22,778 nt of DNA from an uncultured Eubacteriaceae bacterium (GTDB lineage: Bacteria > Bacillota > Clostridia > Lachnospirales > Lachnospiraceae). Position 1 is the first letter of the stretch. Each line of letters begins with the position of its first letter. The notes under the pieces are model-generated. The model was not told the origin of the DNA. It saw only the letters and a program-made list of their open reading frames with translations, and did not search any database. This document shows, piece after piece, positions 1 through 9,200 of the stretch. The stretch lies in contig CAMEUH010000014.1 of assembly GCA_945938055.1 (NCBI GenBank), positions 1-22,778 on the forward strand, given 5' to 3'. The position numbers were made by a program, and so were the translations under genes.

Positions 1-3
1 TAC

Positions 4-56
4 GCATTTTGTATATCCATCGCAAAATGCATCTAGTTAGGGGCAAAATCCCCTAA
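4..56. other. Two adjacent small hairpins at window start
   Basis: GCATTTTG (4-11) pairs with CAAAATGC (23-30), and TTAGGGG (37-43) pairs perfectly with CCCCTAA (50-56) around a CAAAAT loop. Neither is followed by a clear U-run on either strand, so a terminator role for the unseen upstream gene is only possible. No gene is supported between 1 and 317. Confidence 0.4.
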
Positions 57-76
57 AACCCTGGATATTTATATAG

Positions 77-296
77 GTGTGTCACTTTTTGACACACTTT
101 TTGAAAAAGTACGCCACTTTTTGACACACCTTTTGGAAAAGTGCTCCACTTTTTGGCACACCTTTTTTAAAGATAATTTTTCGCGCCTTGGATGGTGTGT
201 CACTTTTTGACACCCTTTTCGGAAAAGTGTGCCACTTTTTGACACACCTTTTGAAAAATGGCTCCACTTTTTGACACACCTTTTTACAAGAACAAA
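77..296. repeat. 32-bp-period palindromic minisatellite, six units
   Basis: The motif CACTTTTTGACACAC (one or no mismatch) starts at 83, 115, 147, 201, 233 and 265, giving spacings of 32, 32, 54, 32 and 32. It is therefore two blocks of three units. Each block begins with GGTGTGT, which makes the first unit a hairpin: GTGTGTCA (77-84) pairs with TGACACAC (90-97). Within most units CACTTTT also pairs with a downstream AAAAGTG. The whole 32-bp unit is conserved, so there are no unique spacers. A minus-strand reading frame crosses it but looks like a translation of the repeat, not a gene. The array ends about 20 bp before the outer recombination repeat of the hsdS locus. Confidence 0.85.
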
Positions 297-317
297 TTTC
301 CTTCAAAAATAGAATTC

Positions 318-408
318 ATAATTTACATTATGAGAAGTTCGCCGATGGAACAGTGAAATGCATTGAAGATGAGATACCGTTTGAAGTGCCGGAAGGGTGG
401 GAATGGTG
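318..408 (+). repeat. hsdS inversion repeat IR1, outer copy
   Basis: This 91-bp stretch is an exact inverted copy of 4488-4578 by base-by-base reading. It encodes the conserved lead-in to a target-recognition domain (ending in EGWEWC). Homology begins abruptly at 318 and ends where the recognition domains start to differ, as expected for a site-specific recombination or crossover tract. It contains ATTATGAGAAG, also present in the shorter IR2 pair. Confidence 0.9.
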
Positions 409-1708
409 TAGATTTGGTAGTGTTGTTGCTTTGATGAGCGGGACAACGTATCCTGCGGAGAAAGAACTTCTATCTGGAACTCGTTTGTATGTAAAAGTAG
501 GAGATATGAATCTTCCAGGGAACGAATATGAAATCAGTACATCCTCACGCTATCTTGATGAATATAATATTTCGCATTTGATACCAGTTAATAGTGTCAT
601 TTTTCCAAAACGAGGTGGAGCAATCGCAACTAACAAAAAAAAACTTGTACTGCGAGATGAAATCCTAATTGATTTGAATACGATGGCATTTACGCCAATT
701 TCACCAGTAAACCTGATGTATTGTTACTACTGGTTTCTTTCTATTGATTTGGGTAAAATCAATAGCGGGTCCAGTGTACCGCAAATCAATAACAAAGATA
801 TTGAACCTCTTTTGTTCCCAGTTCCTCCTACTTTCGAGCAAGAGCGAATTGTACAGGCTATAGTTCCTCTATTAGATGCAGAACAAAAGATCAGTGCTGC
901 AGGAGTTGAAGTCACGCAAATAATCAGTCGAGCTAAAGCTAGAATCCTCGACCTTGCTATTCGTGGTCAGCTTGTACCACAAAATCCGGATGACGAGCCA
1001 GCTTCTGTACTCTTAGAGCGTATCCGTGCAGAAAAAGAAGAACTGATAAAACAGGGTAAAATCAAGCGAGATAAGAAGGAATCCATCATCTTCCGAGGTG
1101 ATGATAACTCTTATTATCGTTATAAAGGAGAAAAAGAGGTTTGTATTGATGATGATTTACCTTATAAACTTCCAGATGGATGGATATGGGCTATATTGCC
1201 AGAAGTAGTATTATTTCAAGAAGGTCCAGGTATACTAAAAAAAGATTTCAGAGATGAAGGTATTCCTTTAATTCGTATTTCAGGTTTGCAATCTTACAAA
1301 GTTCTTTTGGACGGATGTAATTATTTAGATCCTGTTATGGTTGAAAACAAGTGGAAACATTTTAAACTTGAATTGGGAGATATAATATTGTGTACAAGTG
1401 CCTCTATAGGCAAAGCTTCAATTGTTGGTCCAGAAGCTGTGGGGGCAATACCATACACTGGTCAAATAAGGTTTAAGATGACCCAAGCTCTCATACGAGA
1501 ATATTTTTTGTATTTTGCTAATTCAAATACTTACCTAAATCAGATTAATCGTATGAAAACAGGAAATTGCATACAGCATTATGGACCAACACATTTAAAA
1601 GAAGTGTATATACCAATACCACCTTTTAAAGAGCAAGAACGAATTATAAAACAAGTAGCTTCATTACTTTCATCAATTCATGAAATAGAAGAAAGCATTA
1701 CCATGTAA
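353..1708 (+). CDS. hsdS: Silent type I hsdS cassette 1 (two recognition domains, no N-terminus)
   Basis: This is an S-subunit (DNA specificity) cassette with two target-recognition domains. Both halves end in the hallmark 'PP/F-EQERI' segment, and they are joined by the conserved central helix (ILDLAIRG..LVPQ..DEPASVLLERIR). The first possible start here is a GTG with no ribosome site. The frame is open back to about 275 without an ATG, and homology to the expressed hsdS starts only at 318. It therefore lacks the roughly 65 N-terminal residues of the expressed copy and has no visible promoter, so it is best read as a storage cassette. Inversion across IR1 would join it in frame to the promoter and N-terminus of the expressed gene at 4771. 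Its last 11 bp overlap the convergent recombinase gene. It lacks the IR2 core at its second domain (the sequence diverges after CTCTTATTAT at 1109-1118). Confidence 0.85.
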   Translation: MKCIEDEIPFEVPEGWEWCRFGSVVALMSGTTYPAEKELLSGTRLYVKVGDMNLPGNEYEISTSSRYLDEYNISHLIPVNSVIFPKRGGAIATNKKKLVLRDEILIDLNTMAFTPISPVNLMYCYYWFLSIDLGKINSGSSVPQINNKDIEPLLFPVPPTFEQERIVQAIVPLLDAEQKISAAGVEVTQIISRAKARILDLAIRGQLVPQNPDDEPASVLLERIRAEKEELIKQGKIKRDKKESIIFRGDDNSYYRYKGEKEVCIDDDLPYKLPDGWIWAILPEVVLFQEGPGILKKDFRDEGIPLIRISGLQSYKVLLDGCNYLDPVMVENKWKHFKLELGDIILCTSASIGKASIVGPEAVGAIPYTGQIRFKMTQALIREYFLYFANSNTYLNQINRMKTGNCIQHYGPTHLKEVYIPIPPFKEQERIIKQVASLLSSIHEIEESITM

Positions 1709-2501
1709 CAATCTTGTCAATCAAGGACTGCTGCTCTGTGGCAGTCCTTCTTAAATATATTCTTGTTGTCTCTATACTTTCATGCCCCATAAGGTCTGCA
1801 AGCAGAGCAATATCGTTGTATTTTTCCAAGAAATTTTTCGCATATAAATGCCTAAACGAATGTGGATAGATTACTTTTGAATCTAAACCATATTTATCAG
1901 CATAATTCTTAAGTTGCTGTGATATGCCACGTGCGGTAATACGTTCACCGAAACGATTTAAAAATAGATACCCAGTTGTGCGTTGTTCTTCTAATAACCA
2001 TTTCTGTGTTTCTTCCCGAAGCTTCTTTGGAATATACAATCGGCGCAGCTTGCCACCTTTGCTGTATAGGTCAAAATAACCAAGATTAACATGCTCTATT
2101 TTTATACGGATAAGTTCACTTACTCTTGCTCCAGTAGCACCTAAATACCATACAACAAAATACCACTGCATATTACCATCTCTTTTCAACTGCTTTTTCA
2201 GAAATGTGTAATCTGCATTGCTTACAACATTTTCTAAAAATGTTTTCTGCTGAATTTTAACTGCGCTTAATCGTAATTTGTCCTTTCCAATGTAGTCCAA
2301 ATACTTGTTGATTGCTTGTATTCTAAGGTTTACGGTTTTAGGTTTGAAAAATTCCATCAAGTATCCTTTGTATGCGTGAAGATTCTCAATGTTAAAATCT
2401 TTATAATTGGTTATAAAATAGTCTACCGTCCATAAATACACAGAAATCGTATGCTGTGATAGATTTTCCTTCTTCAAATAGTCTTCAAATGATTGTTTCA
2501 T
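1698..2501 (-). CDS. Tyrosine recombinase, probable hsdS invertase
   Basis: A 267-aa Xer/CreX-type tyrosine recombinase. The start at 2501 is chosen because GGAGG sits six bases upstream; an earlier in-frame ATG at 2546 has no such site. An N-terminal SAM-like core-binding domain (residues 1-90) is followed by the catalytic domain with Arg126 (GARVSEL), a Lys in SKGGK (148-151), His214-x-x-Arg217 (HSFRH), His240 (LMGHESIETT) and nucleophile Tyr249. All expected active-site residues are present. It lies between two promoterless hsdS cassettes inside the segment bounded by IR1. In other Firmicutes hsd loci such genes shuffle hsdS by inversion, so I infer that IR1 and IR2 are its substrates. Its promoter is unclear: a TATAAT (minus strand, 2557-2552) lies upstream without a good -35. 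Confidence 0.9.
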   Translation of the reverse strand: MKQSFEDYLKKENLSQHTISVYLWTVDYFITNYKDFNIENLHAYKGYLMEFFKPKTVNLRIQAINKYLDYIGKDKLRLSAVKIQQKTFLENVVSNADYTFLKKQLKRDGNMQWYFVVWYLGATGARVSELIRIKIEHVNLGYFDLYSKGGKLRRLYIPKKLREETQKWLLEEQRTTGYLFLNRFGERITARGISQQLKNYADKYGLDSKVIYPHSFRHLYAKNFLEKYNDIALLADLMGHESIETTRIYLRRTATEQQSLIDKIVTW

Positions 2502-2559
2502 TCTGTACCTCCAATTGATGTGAATGTTAGCGAAATTCTTTGTCAATTGAAATTATAAT

Positions 2560-3195
2560 ATGGTCAAGAATGCTGTTTTCTCTTATTATGAGAAGATAGG
2601 TGATGAAATACGTTGTATAGACGAGGAAATACCGTTTGATGTTCCCGATAATTGGAGTTGGTGCAGGCTTGAAAATTGTTGTTCAAAGGAAATAAAACGA
2701 GGAAAATCTCCTAAATATTCAGATATAGGTAATACACTTGTCTTTGCTCAAAAATGTAATACAAAATACGACGGAATAAATATAAGTTTAGCATTATATC
2801 TTGATGAAGCTACTTTAAAAAAGTATTCTGATGATGAATATATGCAAGATGGAGATACGGTTATCAATTCAACGGGTACAGGTACTTTGGGTAGAGTTGG
2901 AATTTATAGAGCTTCAGACAATATTAAAAATTCTCCTATTGTCCCGGACTCTCACGTTACGGTAATCAGGACATACAATTGCATCAATTCGGACTATGCT
3001 TATATTTTTCTGAAAGCACTGCAAAGTGAACTAGAAAAAATGGGGGAAGGTTCAACAAACCAAAAGGAATTAAAGCCTTTGACATTGAAACAGTTACTTG
3101 TTCCATTACCACCTATTCAAGAGCAAAAGCGTATAATGCATTATATAATTTCATTTTATACCAAACTTTATAACATAGAAAAGAGCCTTAGTTGA
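2560..3195 (+). CDS. hsdS: Silent hsdS half-cassette 2 (single recognition domain)
   Basis: A 211-aa fragment equal to the second half of an S subunit. It has a lead-in SYYEK..CIDEEIPFDVP..WSWC, one target-recognition domain, the 'PPIQEQKRI' segment and a C-terminal helix ending IEKSLS. It has no central repeat domain, no ribosome site before the ATG at 2560 and no clear promoter, so expression in this orientation is unlikely. The 16 bp at 2580-2595 match, inverted, 3761-3776 in the expressed hsdS, in the same reading frame. Inversion between them would swap this domain for the second recognition domain of the expressed gene. The start given is only the first ATG; functional homology begins at 2580. 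Its end overlaps the facing hsdS by 8 bp. Confidence 0.8.
   Translation: MVKNAVFSYYEKIGDEIRCIDEEIPFDVPDNWSWCRLENCCSKEIKRGKSPKYSDIGNTLVFAQKCNTKYDGINISLALYLDEATLKKYSDDEYMQDGDTVINSTGTGTLGRVGIYRASDNIKNSPIVPDSHVTVIRTYNCINSDYAYIFLKALQSELEKMGEGSTNQKELKPLTLKQLLVPLPPIQEQKRIMHYIISFYTKLYNIEKSLS
2580..2595 (+). repeat. hsdS inversion repeat IR2, cassette copy
   Basis: CTCTTATTATGAGAAG is found here and inverted at 3761-3776. Codons are in the same phase in both genes (Ser-Tyr-Tyr-Glu-Lys). It shares ATTATGAGAAG with IR1, so that 11-mer is a candidate recombinase core. Confidence 0.7.
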
Positions 3196-3210
3196 GGCTC
3201 CTTTCTATGT
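3173..3210. repeat. Palindrome formed by the converging ends of two hsdS genes
   Basis: ACATAGAAAAGAGCCT (3173-3188) pairs with AGGCTCCTTTCTATGT (3195-3210) with one mismatch and a 6-base loop. The arms are the last codons of the two facing hsdS genes, and both stop codons fall at the loop. It can act as a bidirectional terminator hairpin (no strong U-run) and keeps the C-terminus nearly constant when the flanking segment inverts. Confidence 0.7.
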
Positions 3211-4771
3211 CCTTTATTTGTAATAATAGTTTGTCTATCAAATCCACAATTCGTTGTTGTTCTTCAAATGGCGGAAACGGAATTACTGCTCTTTTTAGCA
3301 TATCTTGTGTTAGCTGATTAATTGCTGTTGAGTTGCTATCGTTAAACACGTTGCGAAACAAATTGGAACGAAGATAATGTAAAACATACTTGTAATAGTC
3401 TGTTCTGTAAACAGCCATAAATGCACCAAATGATGCTGGCTCTTCCATATTGCCAATAAGAGCACATTTTCCAACAAGCGCCTTACTACCATTTCTTGCA
3501 CATATCAAAATATCATTAGGCTGAACATACTGATTATCTCTAATTTGGGTTTTCACACGAACTAAGTCATCTAAATCAATTTTATCATTTACTATATTGC
3601 TTGAACGCAAAACAATCGTACCGTCATCAATAATATCTGTTGGTCGATATGTAAGTCCAATATTAGTAGTTCCAATCATAGATAAATTACACCACTCCCA
3701 ACCATTTGGTAATTCAAATAACAGTTCTTCGTCAATGCAACGCTCCTTGTCATCGAAAAACTTCTCATAATAAGAGTTATCATCACCTCGGAAGATAACG
3801 GATTCCTTCTTATCACGCTTGACTTTCCCTTGTTTAATAAGTTCTTCTTTTTCTGCACGGATGCGTTCTAAAAGAACAGATGCCGGCTCGTCATTCGGGT
3901 CTTGTGGAACAAGTTTACCGCGAATGGCGAGGTCAAGGATTTTCGATTTTGTAGAACTAATAATCTTGCTAAGTGTTTCTTTACTTTCTGAAATACTATC
4001 AATTAATTTTATGGCAGAATTCAAAGCATTACTAATTCTAACTTGTTCATTATATGGAGGCACAGGAATCCACAATGTTTTTAATGTTGCAGCCTTGATA
4101 CCCGCTACAGTGCTTCCTGTTTTATTAACATATAGTTGATGTTGAAAAAAATCGCTCAATATAAACATTAAGATAACATAATTTATTAATTCATTCTTTG
4201 AACCATAATGCTGGAATGTAATTAATCTTTGTCCTGCACTAAATTTTTCTATATCAGCTAAAGCTGCATTACCTAAAGGAGCTTCTGTTGTAAATAAAAT
4301 ATCCCCTTTTTTAGAAACGCCACGTTGTTGTCGGTCTTTAAACTCCTCTTCCGATATATAATCGTCAATGGTATAGTCAATATATCCCGATTTAACATTT
4401 TTAGCTGTGATCAAAGGTATTCCATTAGTTATTTTGGTTGGTGTTGCACCTCGGTAATCTATAAAATTATATATATTGTTTAACCTGCACCATTCCCACC
4501 CTTCCGGCACTTCAAACGGTATCTCATCTTCAATGCATTTCACTGTTCCATCGGCGAACTTCTCATAATGTAAATTATCCTCACCCACAAAGATAATTGT
4601 ATCATTCTTAATATCCTTAGCTTTCAGCTTTCCTTCTTTCACCATCTGCTTTTTCTGCTCACGGATACGCTCCAGTAATACAGATGCCGGTTCATCATTC
4701 GGATCCTGTGGAACTAATTTACCACGAATAGCAAGGTCAAGAATTTTTTGTCTTAATGCTTTTGTATCCAT
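3188..4771 (-). CDS. hsdS: Type I restriction-modification specificity subunit HsdS (expressed copy)
   Basis: A 527-aa S subunit that would dictate which bipartite DNA sequence the HsdM/HsdR complex recognises. It has a conserved N-terminal helix (ILDLAIRGKLVPQDPNDEPASVLLERIR), recognition domain 1 from about residue 97, the same helix repeated near the middle as a spacer, recognition domain 2, and a C-terminal EEQQRIVDLIDKLL helix. Length and symmetry are those of a full S subunit. The ATG overlaps the hsdM stop (TAATG), so translation is coupled; this is the only hsdS joined to a promoter. The entry to domain 1 is IR1 (4488-4578) and the entry to domain 2 is IR2 (3761-3776), which makes both domains exchangeable with the plus-strand cassettes. 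The target sequence cannot be predicted by eye. Confidence 0.95.
   Translation of the reverse strand: MDTKALRQKILDLAIRGKLVPQDPNDEPASVLLERIREQKKQMVKEGKLKAKDIKNDTIIFVGEDNLHYEKFADGTVKCIEDEIPFEVPEGWEWCRLNNIYNFIDYRGATPTKITNGIPLITAKNVKSGYIDYTIDDYISEEEFKDRQQRGVSKKGDILFTTEAPLGNAALADIEKFSAGQRLITFQHYGSKNELINYVILMFILSDFFQHQLYVNKTGSTVAGIKAATLKTLWIPVPPYNEQVRISNALNSAIKLIDSISESKETLSKIISSTKSKILDLAIRGKLVPQDPNDEPASVLLERIRAEKEELIKQGKVKRDKKESVIFRGDDNSYYEKFFDDKERCIDEELLFELPNGWEWCNLSMIGTTNIGLTYRPTDIIDDGTIVLRSSNIVNDKIDLDDLVRVKTQIRDNQYVQPNDILICARNGSKALVGKCALIGNMEEPASFGAFMAVYRTDYYKYVLHYLRSNLFRNVFNDSNSTAINQLTQDMLKRAVIPFPPFEEQQRIVDLIDKLLLQIKDIERSLN
3761..3776 (-). repeat. hsdS inversion repeat IR2, expressed-gene copy
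   Basis: Inverted match of 2580-2595 (16/16), located just before recognition domain 2 of the expressed hsdS. Confidence 0.7.
4488..4578 (-). repeat. hsdS inversion repeat IR1, expressed-gene copy
   Basis: Exact inverted copy (91/91 by reading) of 318-408, located just before recognition domain 1 of the expressed hsdS. Inversion between the two would flip about 4.26 kb, including the recombinase gene. Confidence 0.9.
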
Positions 4772-6201
4772 TATTCTTCCACCTCTCCTATAAGTGCTTC
4801 CAGCTCGGTTACAGCTTTAGATATGTTCGCTGATTTTTCCTTTATCTGTTCTAATAACTCTGCCAGAGTATAATCATCCGCCCCGGTATCACTCTTCATC
4901 CAAGTAATATCAAGGCTTGTCTTATCTCTTGCCAAAATCTCCTCATAGGTAAATTTTCTCCATCTACCGTTTGGATTCTCCTCGCTGTATGTTTCTTTAC
5001 GGGCAGATAAATCACCATCTGCATAGCAAGCTACGAAATCGTCAAAATCCTCTTTTTTCAATGGATTCGTCTTACCAAAAGAAGGCATATCATTTCTAAG
5101 GTCATATATCCATACTTCTTTTGTATTGTCTTTATCAGTCTTTCCTCTTGTAAAGAAAAGAACATTTGTCTTAACACCCTGAGCATAAAAAATACCGGTA
5201 GGCAGTCTAAGGATTGTGTGTAAATTACACTTTTCCATCAAGTCCTTACGAATACGCTCACCATCGCCATCTGCGAATAATACATTATCAGGAAGAACCA
5301 CTGCAGCTCTCGCCTTACCATCAGTATTTAAACTTCTGTAAATATGTTGTAAAAAGTTCAATTGCTTATTGCTTGTAGGGAAAGTAAAGTCATCTCTGGT
5401 TGCACGTTCTCCCCCCTTCTTTGTTCCAAATGGTGGATTTGTAAGTACCACATCATACCCCTTCATATCCTTACCAGCATTAGACAAAGTATCTGCAAGC
5501 TTAATCTCACCTTCAATGTCATGCAACATTGCATTCATCAATGCAAGTCTATGAGTATCATGAACCAATTCACTTCCCGTAAATGCCTCTTCTCTTTCAA
5601 ATTTTGCTGTATCAGCATCCAATTCGAATAAATCATCAGTATTCTCACGCACATACTGACTTGCTGAAATCATAAATCCAAATGTACCACAAGCAGGGTC
5701 ATTACAACGTTCACCTGGTTGAGGTTTTACCAATCTAGTCATAACATCAATTAAAACTCTTGGTGTAAAATACTGACCAGCTCCGGATTTCTTTTCATTC
5801 GCATTTTTCTCTAATAACCCTTCATAGAGATTTCCCAATCCCTCTTCACGGGCAGAAAACCAATCAAGCCCATCAATTGTTGTAATAATCTTCTCAAGAT
5901 TCTTAGGCTCATCAATATTAGTTGCTGAACCCTGATAAATCTCACGCACACGACCGGTACAGTTCTCACCCAGATGATTTAATAACTCCTTATAAAACTT
6001 TTTCAGTTCCACACCACTCTTAGATTTTAAAACGTCCCAGCGATAACCTTCCGGAATCTGCGCTTCTGCTCCTGTTTCTTTTGCCATTTTTAAGAACAAA
6101 ATATATGTGAGCTCCGTTACATATTGGTGATATGTAATTCCATCATCTCGTAATACATTACAGAGATTCCAGAGCTTTGATACAATTTCCTGTGTTGTCA
6201 T
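4771..6201 (-). CDS. hsdM: Type I restriction-modification methyltransferase HsdM
   Basis: A 476-aa N6-adenine methyltransferase subunit. It transfers methyl from S-adenosylmethionine to adenine at the site chosen by HsdS and forms the M2S core of the enzyme. An N-terminal helical HsdM domain covers roughly residues 5-130. The SAM-binding motif I is DPACGTFGF (168-176; most relatives have GTGGF, so Phe replaces a Gly) and catalytic motif IV is NPPF (255-258). The KSGAGQYFTPR segment typical of HsdM precedes motif I. The start codon overlaps the hsdR stop by 4 bp (ATGA) and its stop overlaps the hsdS start, so hsdR, hsdM and hsdS form one translationally coupled operon. Confidence 0.97.
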   Translation of the reverse strand: MTTQEIVSKLWNLCNVLRDDGITYHQYVTELTYILFLKMAKETGAEAQIPEGYRWDVLKSKSGVELKKFYKELLNHLGENCTGRVREIYQGSATNIDEPKNLEKIITTIDGLDWFSAREEGLGNLYEGLLEKNANEKKSGAGQYFTPRVLIDVMTRLVKPQPGERCNDPACGTFGFMISASQYVRENTDDLFELDADTAKFEREEAFTGSELVHDTHRLALMNAMLHDIEGEIKLADTLSNAGKDMKGYDVVLTNPPFGTKKGGERATRDDFTFPTSNKQLNFLQHIYRSLNTDGKARAAVVLPDNVLFADGDGERIRKDLMEKCNLHTILRLPTGIFYAQGVKTNVLFFTRGKTDKDNTKEVWIYDLRNDMPSFGKTNPLKKEDFDDFVACYADGDLSARKETYSEENPNGRWRKFTYEEILARDKTSLDITWMKSDTGADDYTLAELLEQIKEKSANISKAVTELEALIGEVEE

Positions 6202-9200
6202 GCGGTTCTTCCTCCGTCATCGTACAGATACTCATTAAGTTCTATTACGACACTTTCTAATTTATTTCCAAATACTTTATTTATCTTTGCAAATCCACCC
6301 TGTGACTTAAAACGGCTGTCTTCATCAAAAACCTGTACATTAAGTACTGATTCATTCAAAAGATAATCTTCCATACGCTTAATCCAATTTTGCTCCTGCA
6401 TAGTAAAGGTATGTGCCTTGCGTAATCTATCAACAGCTTTTCTAATTCTTGCCTCGTGGCTAATTAGCACAGAACCAATTGCATATCGACGAATTAAGCT
6501 AATAATGTCTGCTGCCATCTCCTCATTTGTAAGTTGAGAAATAGCAGTATTCAACTGTTGCACTGTATAACCTTCTCTGTCCAAAGTAAGCAACAAGGAT
6601 TTTAAGCTTTCACGTGTAAGTTCACGTGGTCTTGTACAAATAATTTTTAAAGCTGCAATTTCATTAATGTTCGCTTGCACATAATTTGAAAATGCATCCA
6701 AATAATCTTCCGGACGAGCATCCTGATTGCCATAACCTCTTGTATGACTAATCAACTCATCTTCCTTATCTGAGATCACAACAGGTCTGCCACCGTTTGG
6801 TTTACTCTCCTGAAGCATCCTGAATAAATCATAGTAGGCAAGCAGTCGTTTCTTTGCATCTTCCGGCTTCCTATTTTGTAAATCTACAACAAACTGTGTC
6901 GGATCCATACCACCGGACATATCAATAAAATGCTCCATTGTTTTAGAATCAATACTTTTCTTTTTACGCTGTAATTTTGCAATTACCTGATTAATCTGAT
7001 TCTGTACATGAGCTTCATCTTCCATCTCCTGCAAACCATCTAACAACTGCGTAAATGTCGTGGCAGGATTCGCCACTACTGGTTTCATAGTGCTTACATC
7101 TTCAAGTGCATCATACACACCAACTGGGTCAAATATTTCAAAATGCGTTTTATGAATTTCCTTACATAAACGCGTTGCTCTTCCCAACATCTGCTCAAAA
7201 AGAATTCTTGATTTTACACGTCTCATAAATACAAGCGTAGATATGGACGGAACATCAATACCTGTAGTCAACAAATCTACAGTAACAACTATTGACGGAT
7301 AATCCTCATTCTTAAATCTCTTTATCTTTTCCTGTATTTTCTTTTTGTTTCCGTTCGCAACACTACCAGTAATTTTGATGATAGCTTCATTATCCACACC
7401 AGTTGGTTTATATATATCTCTCAAAATTGATACTATTGTATCCGCATGGTCATCATTTACTGCATAAATTAAAGTTTTTCCTTGTTCTTTTGGAGATTCT
7501 GGGTCTATATACTTGGCTATCTCCTCTAAAACAGTTCTATTAAACGGCTCTGTAATAACTTGTCTATTAAATGTTTCCACATCAAAATCAAGTTCATCTT
7601 CCAATAATTCACTGTTGGTAATTTCTCCTGTAATCGGGTCGTATATTGTTACAGTTTCCCCTTGCTTGTAATGAATACCCTCTGAACTCAGTTTTGTTTT
7701 CAATTCATGTGGCGCATCATGATCTACCAAATATCCTTCAATAACTGCTTCTCTGTATGTATACTTAAACACCGGTTGTCCAAATATCTCTGTCGTCTGT
7801 AATGCCGGTGTTGCTGTAAGTGCTATTTTTACAGCGTTAAAATACTCTATAACAGACCTGTATTTACTCTGATATTCTCGCTGGTCTCTGTAGAGAACTT
7901 CATCCTCACACATTTCCTTATCAAGGATATATCCTCTGTGTGCTTCATCAATAATAAGCAAATCATAATCAGATACCGCAGGCATAGTTTCACCATTATT
8001 ATACATAATACGCTTAACCATTCCCTGCACTGTTGATATATGAATTCTGGTCTCTTTATCAATAGTCTTATCCTCTAAACCCTTAATATTATATATATCA
8101 TCAAGGGTTAAAAGGTCTTCCATCTTCACTTCTTCAAATACATCCTGTGCTTGTTCTCCTAAAGCTGTACGGTCAACAAGGAACAAAATGCGACGAAAAC
8201 GTTCTGTTTTTAAGAAACGATAAATCATACCTAATACAGTTCTTGTTTTACCCGTACCTGTTGCCATCGCTAGCAGTGCTGTCTGTTTCCCGCTAATTAC
8301 TGCTTCCTCTGCCGCCTTAATTGCATTTAACTGATATGGTCTTAAATTTAACCCGTCTTTGTCTGTAAGTAAATCATACGGCATTTCTTTCAGTTCTTTA
8401 TTTCTACTGTCAACATCAGCCGCAAGAAGTTCTTCCATTCCATCAGGGCTCATCCAACCATGTAATGCCATAGGAGAATTGTCTGGCTTTCTCAAATCCA
8501 AACACCAAATACCGGACTTTGTCTTATACTGTTCCAAATATGGTCTGCCATTTGTAGCAAATGTAAATGGAACCTTAAACTCTCCCCATTTACCTATAAC
8601 ATACTTTTCATCCTCTTCTCGGATGCATCTCGGATAATCTTTCCCCTGATAATCAATAACAGAAGGTATATCCTTATGAATAGCTTTTGCTTCGATAATA
8701 CCAACTAATTTTTCACCAATAAAAAGTGCATAATCTGCATAGCCTCGATTACCAACTGTTGAATTGGTAGGATACTCTGCAATAGCAAGTTTTCTTCCCT
8801 TTGTAGGTCTTACACCCTTAGAATAACGGATATTTTCTGTGTCCGCTTCCCATCCTACCATTCGTAACTGTTCATCAATTAAAAATCGAGTTTCAGCTTC
8901 CGTTTTAGGTCTCTGATTAGCAACCTTGTATGCCTGCTTTTTACGTTCTTCTTGAGCAACTTTTGGAGCATTTGCTGCATTTTCTTCAGCCTGCTTTGCA
9001 AGTTCTGCTTCTTTCTTTTCTTCTGCCACCTTATCAACAGGAACTATCATTACATTTTCTTCCGGCATAACAAAATCCTTATGGGTATAACTCCAATCCC
9101 CATAAGTCTGCATAAACCACTCACACATACCATATGCCATAGGCAAGAAATTCTTACTATCTGTTACAGACGAATAGTTCTCGTGAACTGCCTTATTTCT

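Noticed and set aside
77..296. Repeat array resembling a CRISPR
   Set aside because: The full 32-bp period is conserved, there are no unique spacers, and no cas genes are present.
82..306. Minus-strand frame encoding Lys/Val-rich repeats
   Set aside because: It is a translation of the DNA repeats; the 32-bp period is not a multiple of three, there is no ribosome site, and the frame is not preserved between units.
2502..2546. Upstream start for the hsdS recombinase
   Set aside because: No ribosome site at 2546, whereas GGAGG precedes 2501 at ideal spacing.
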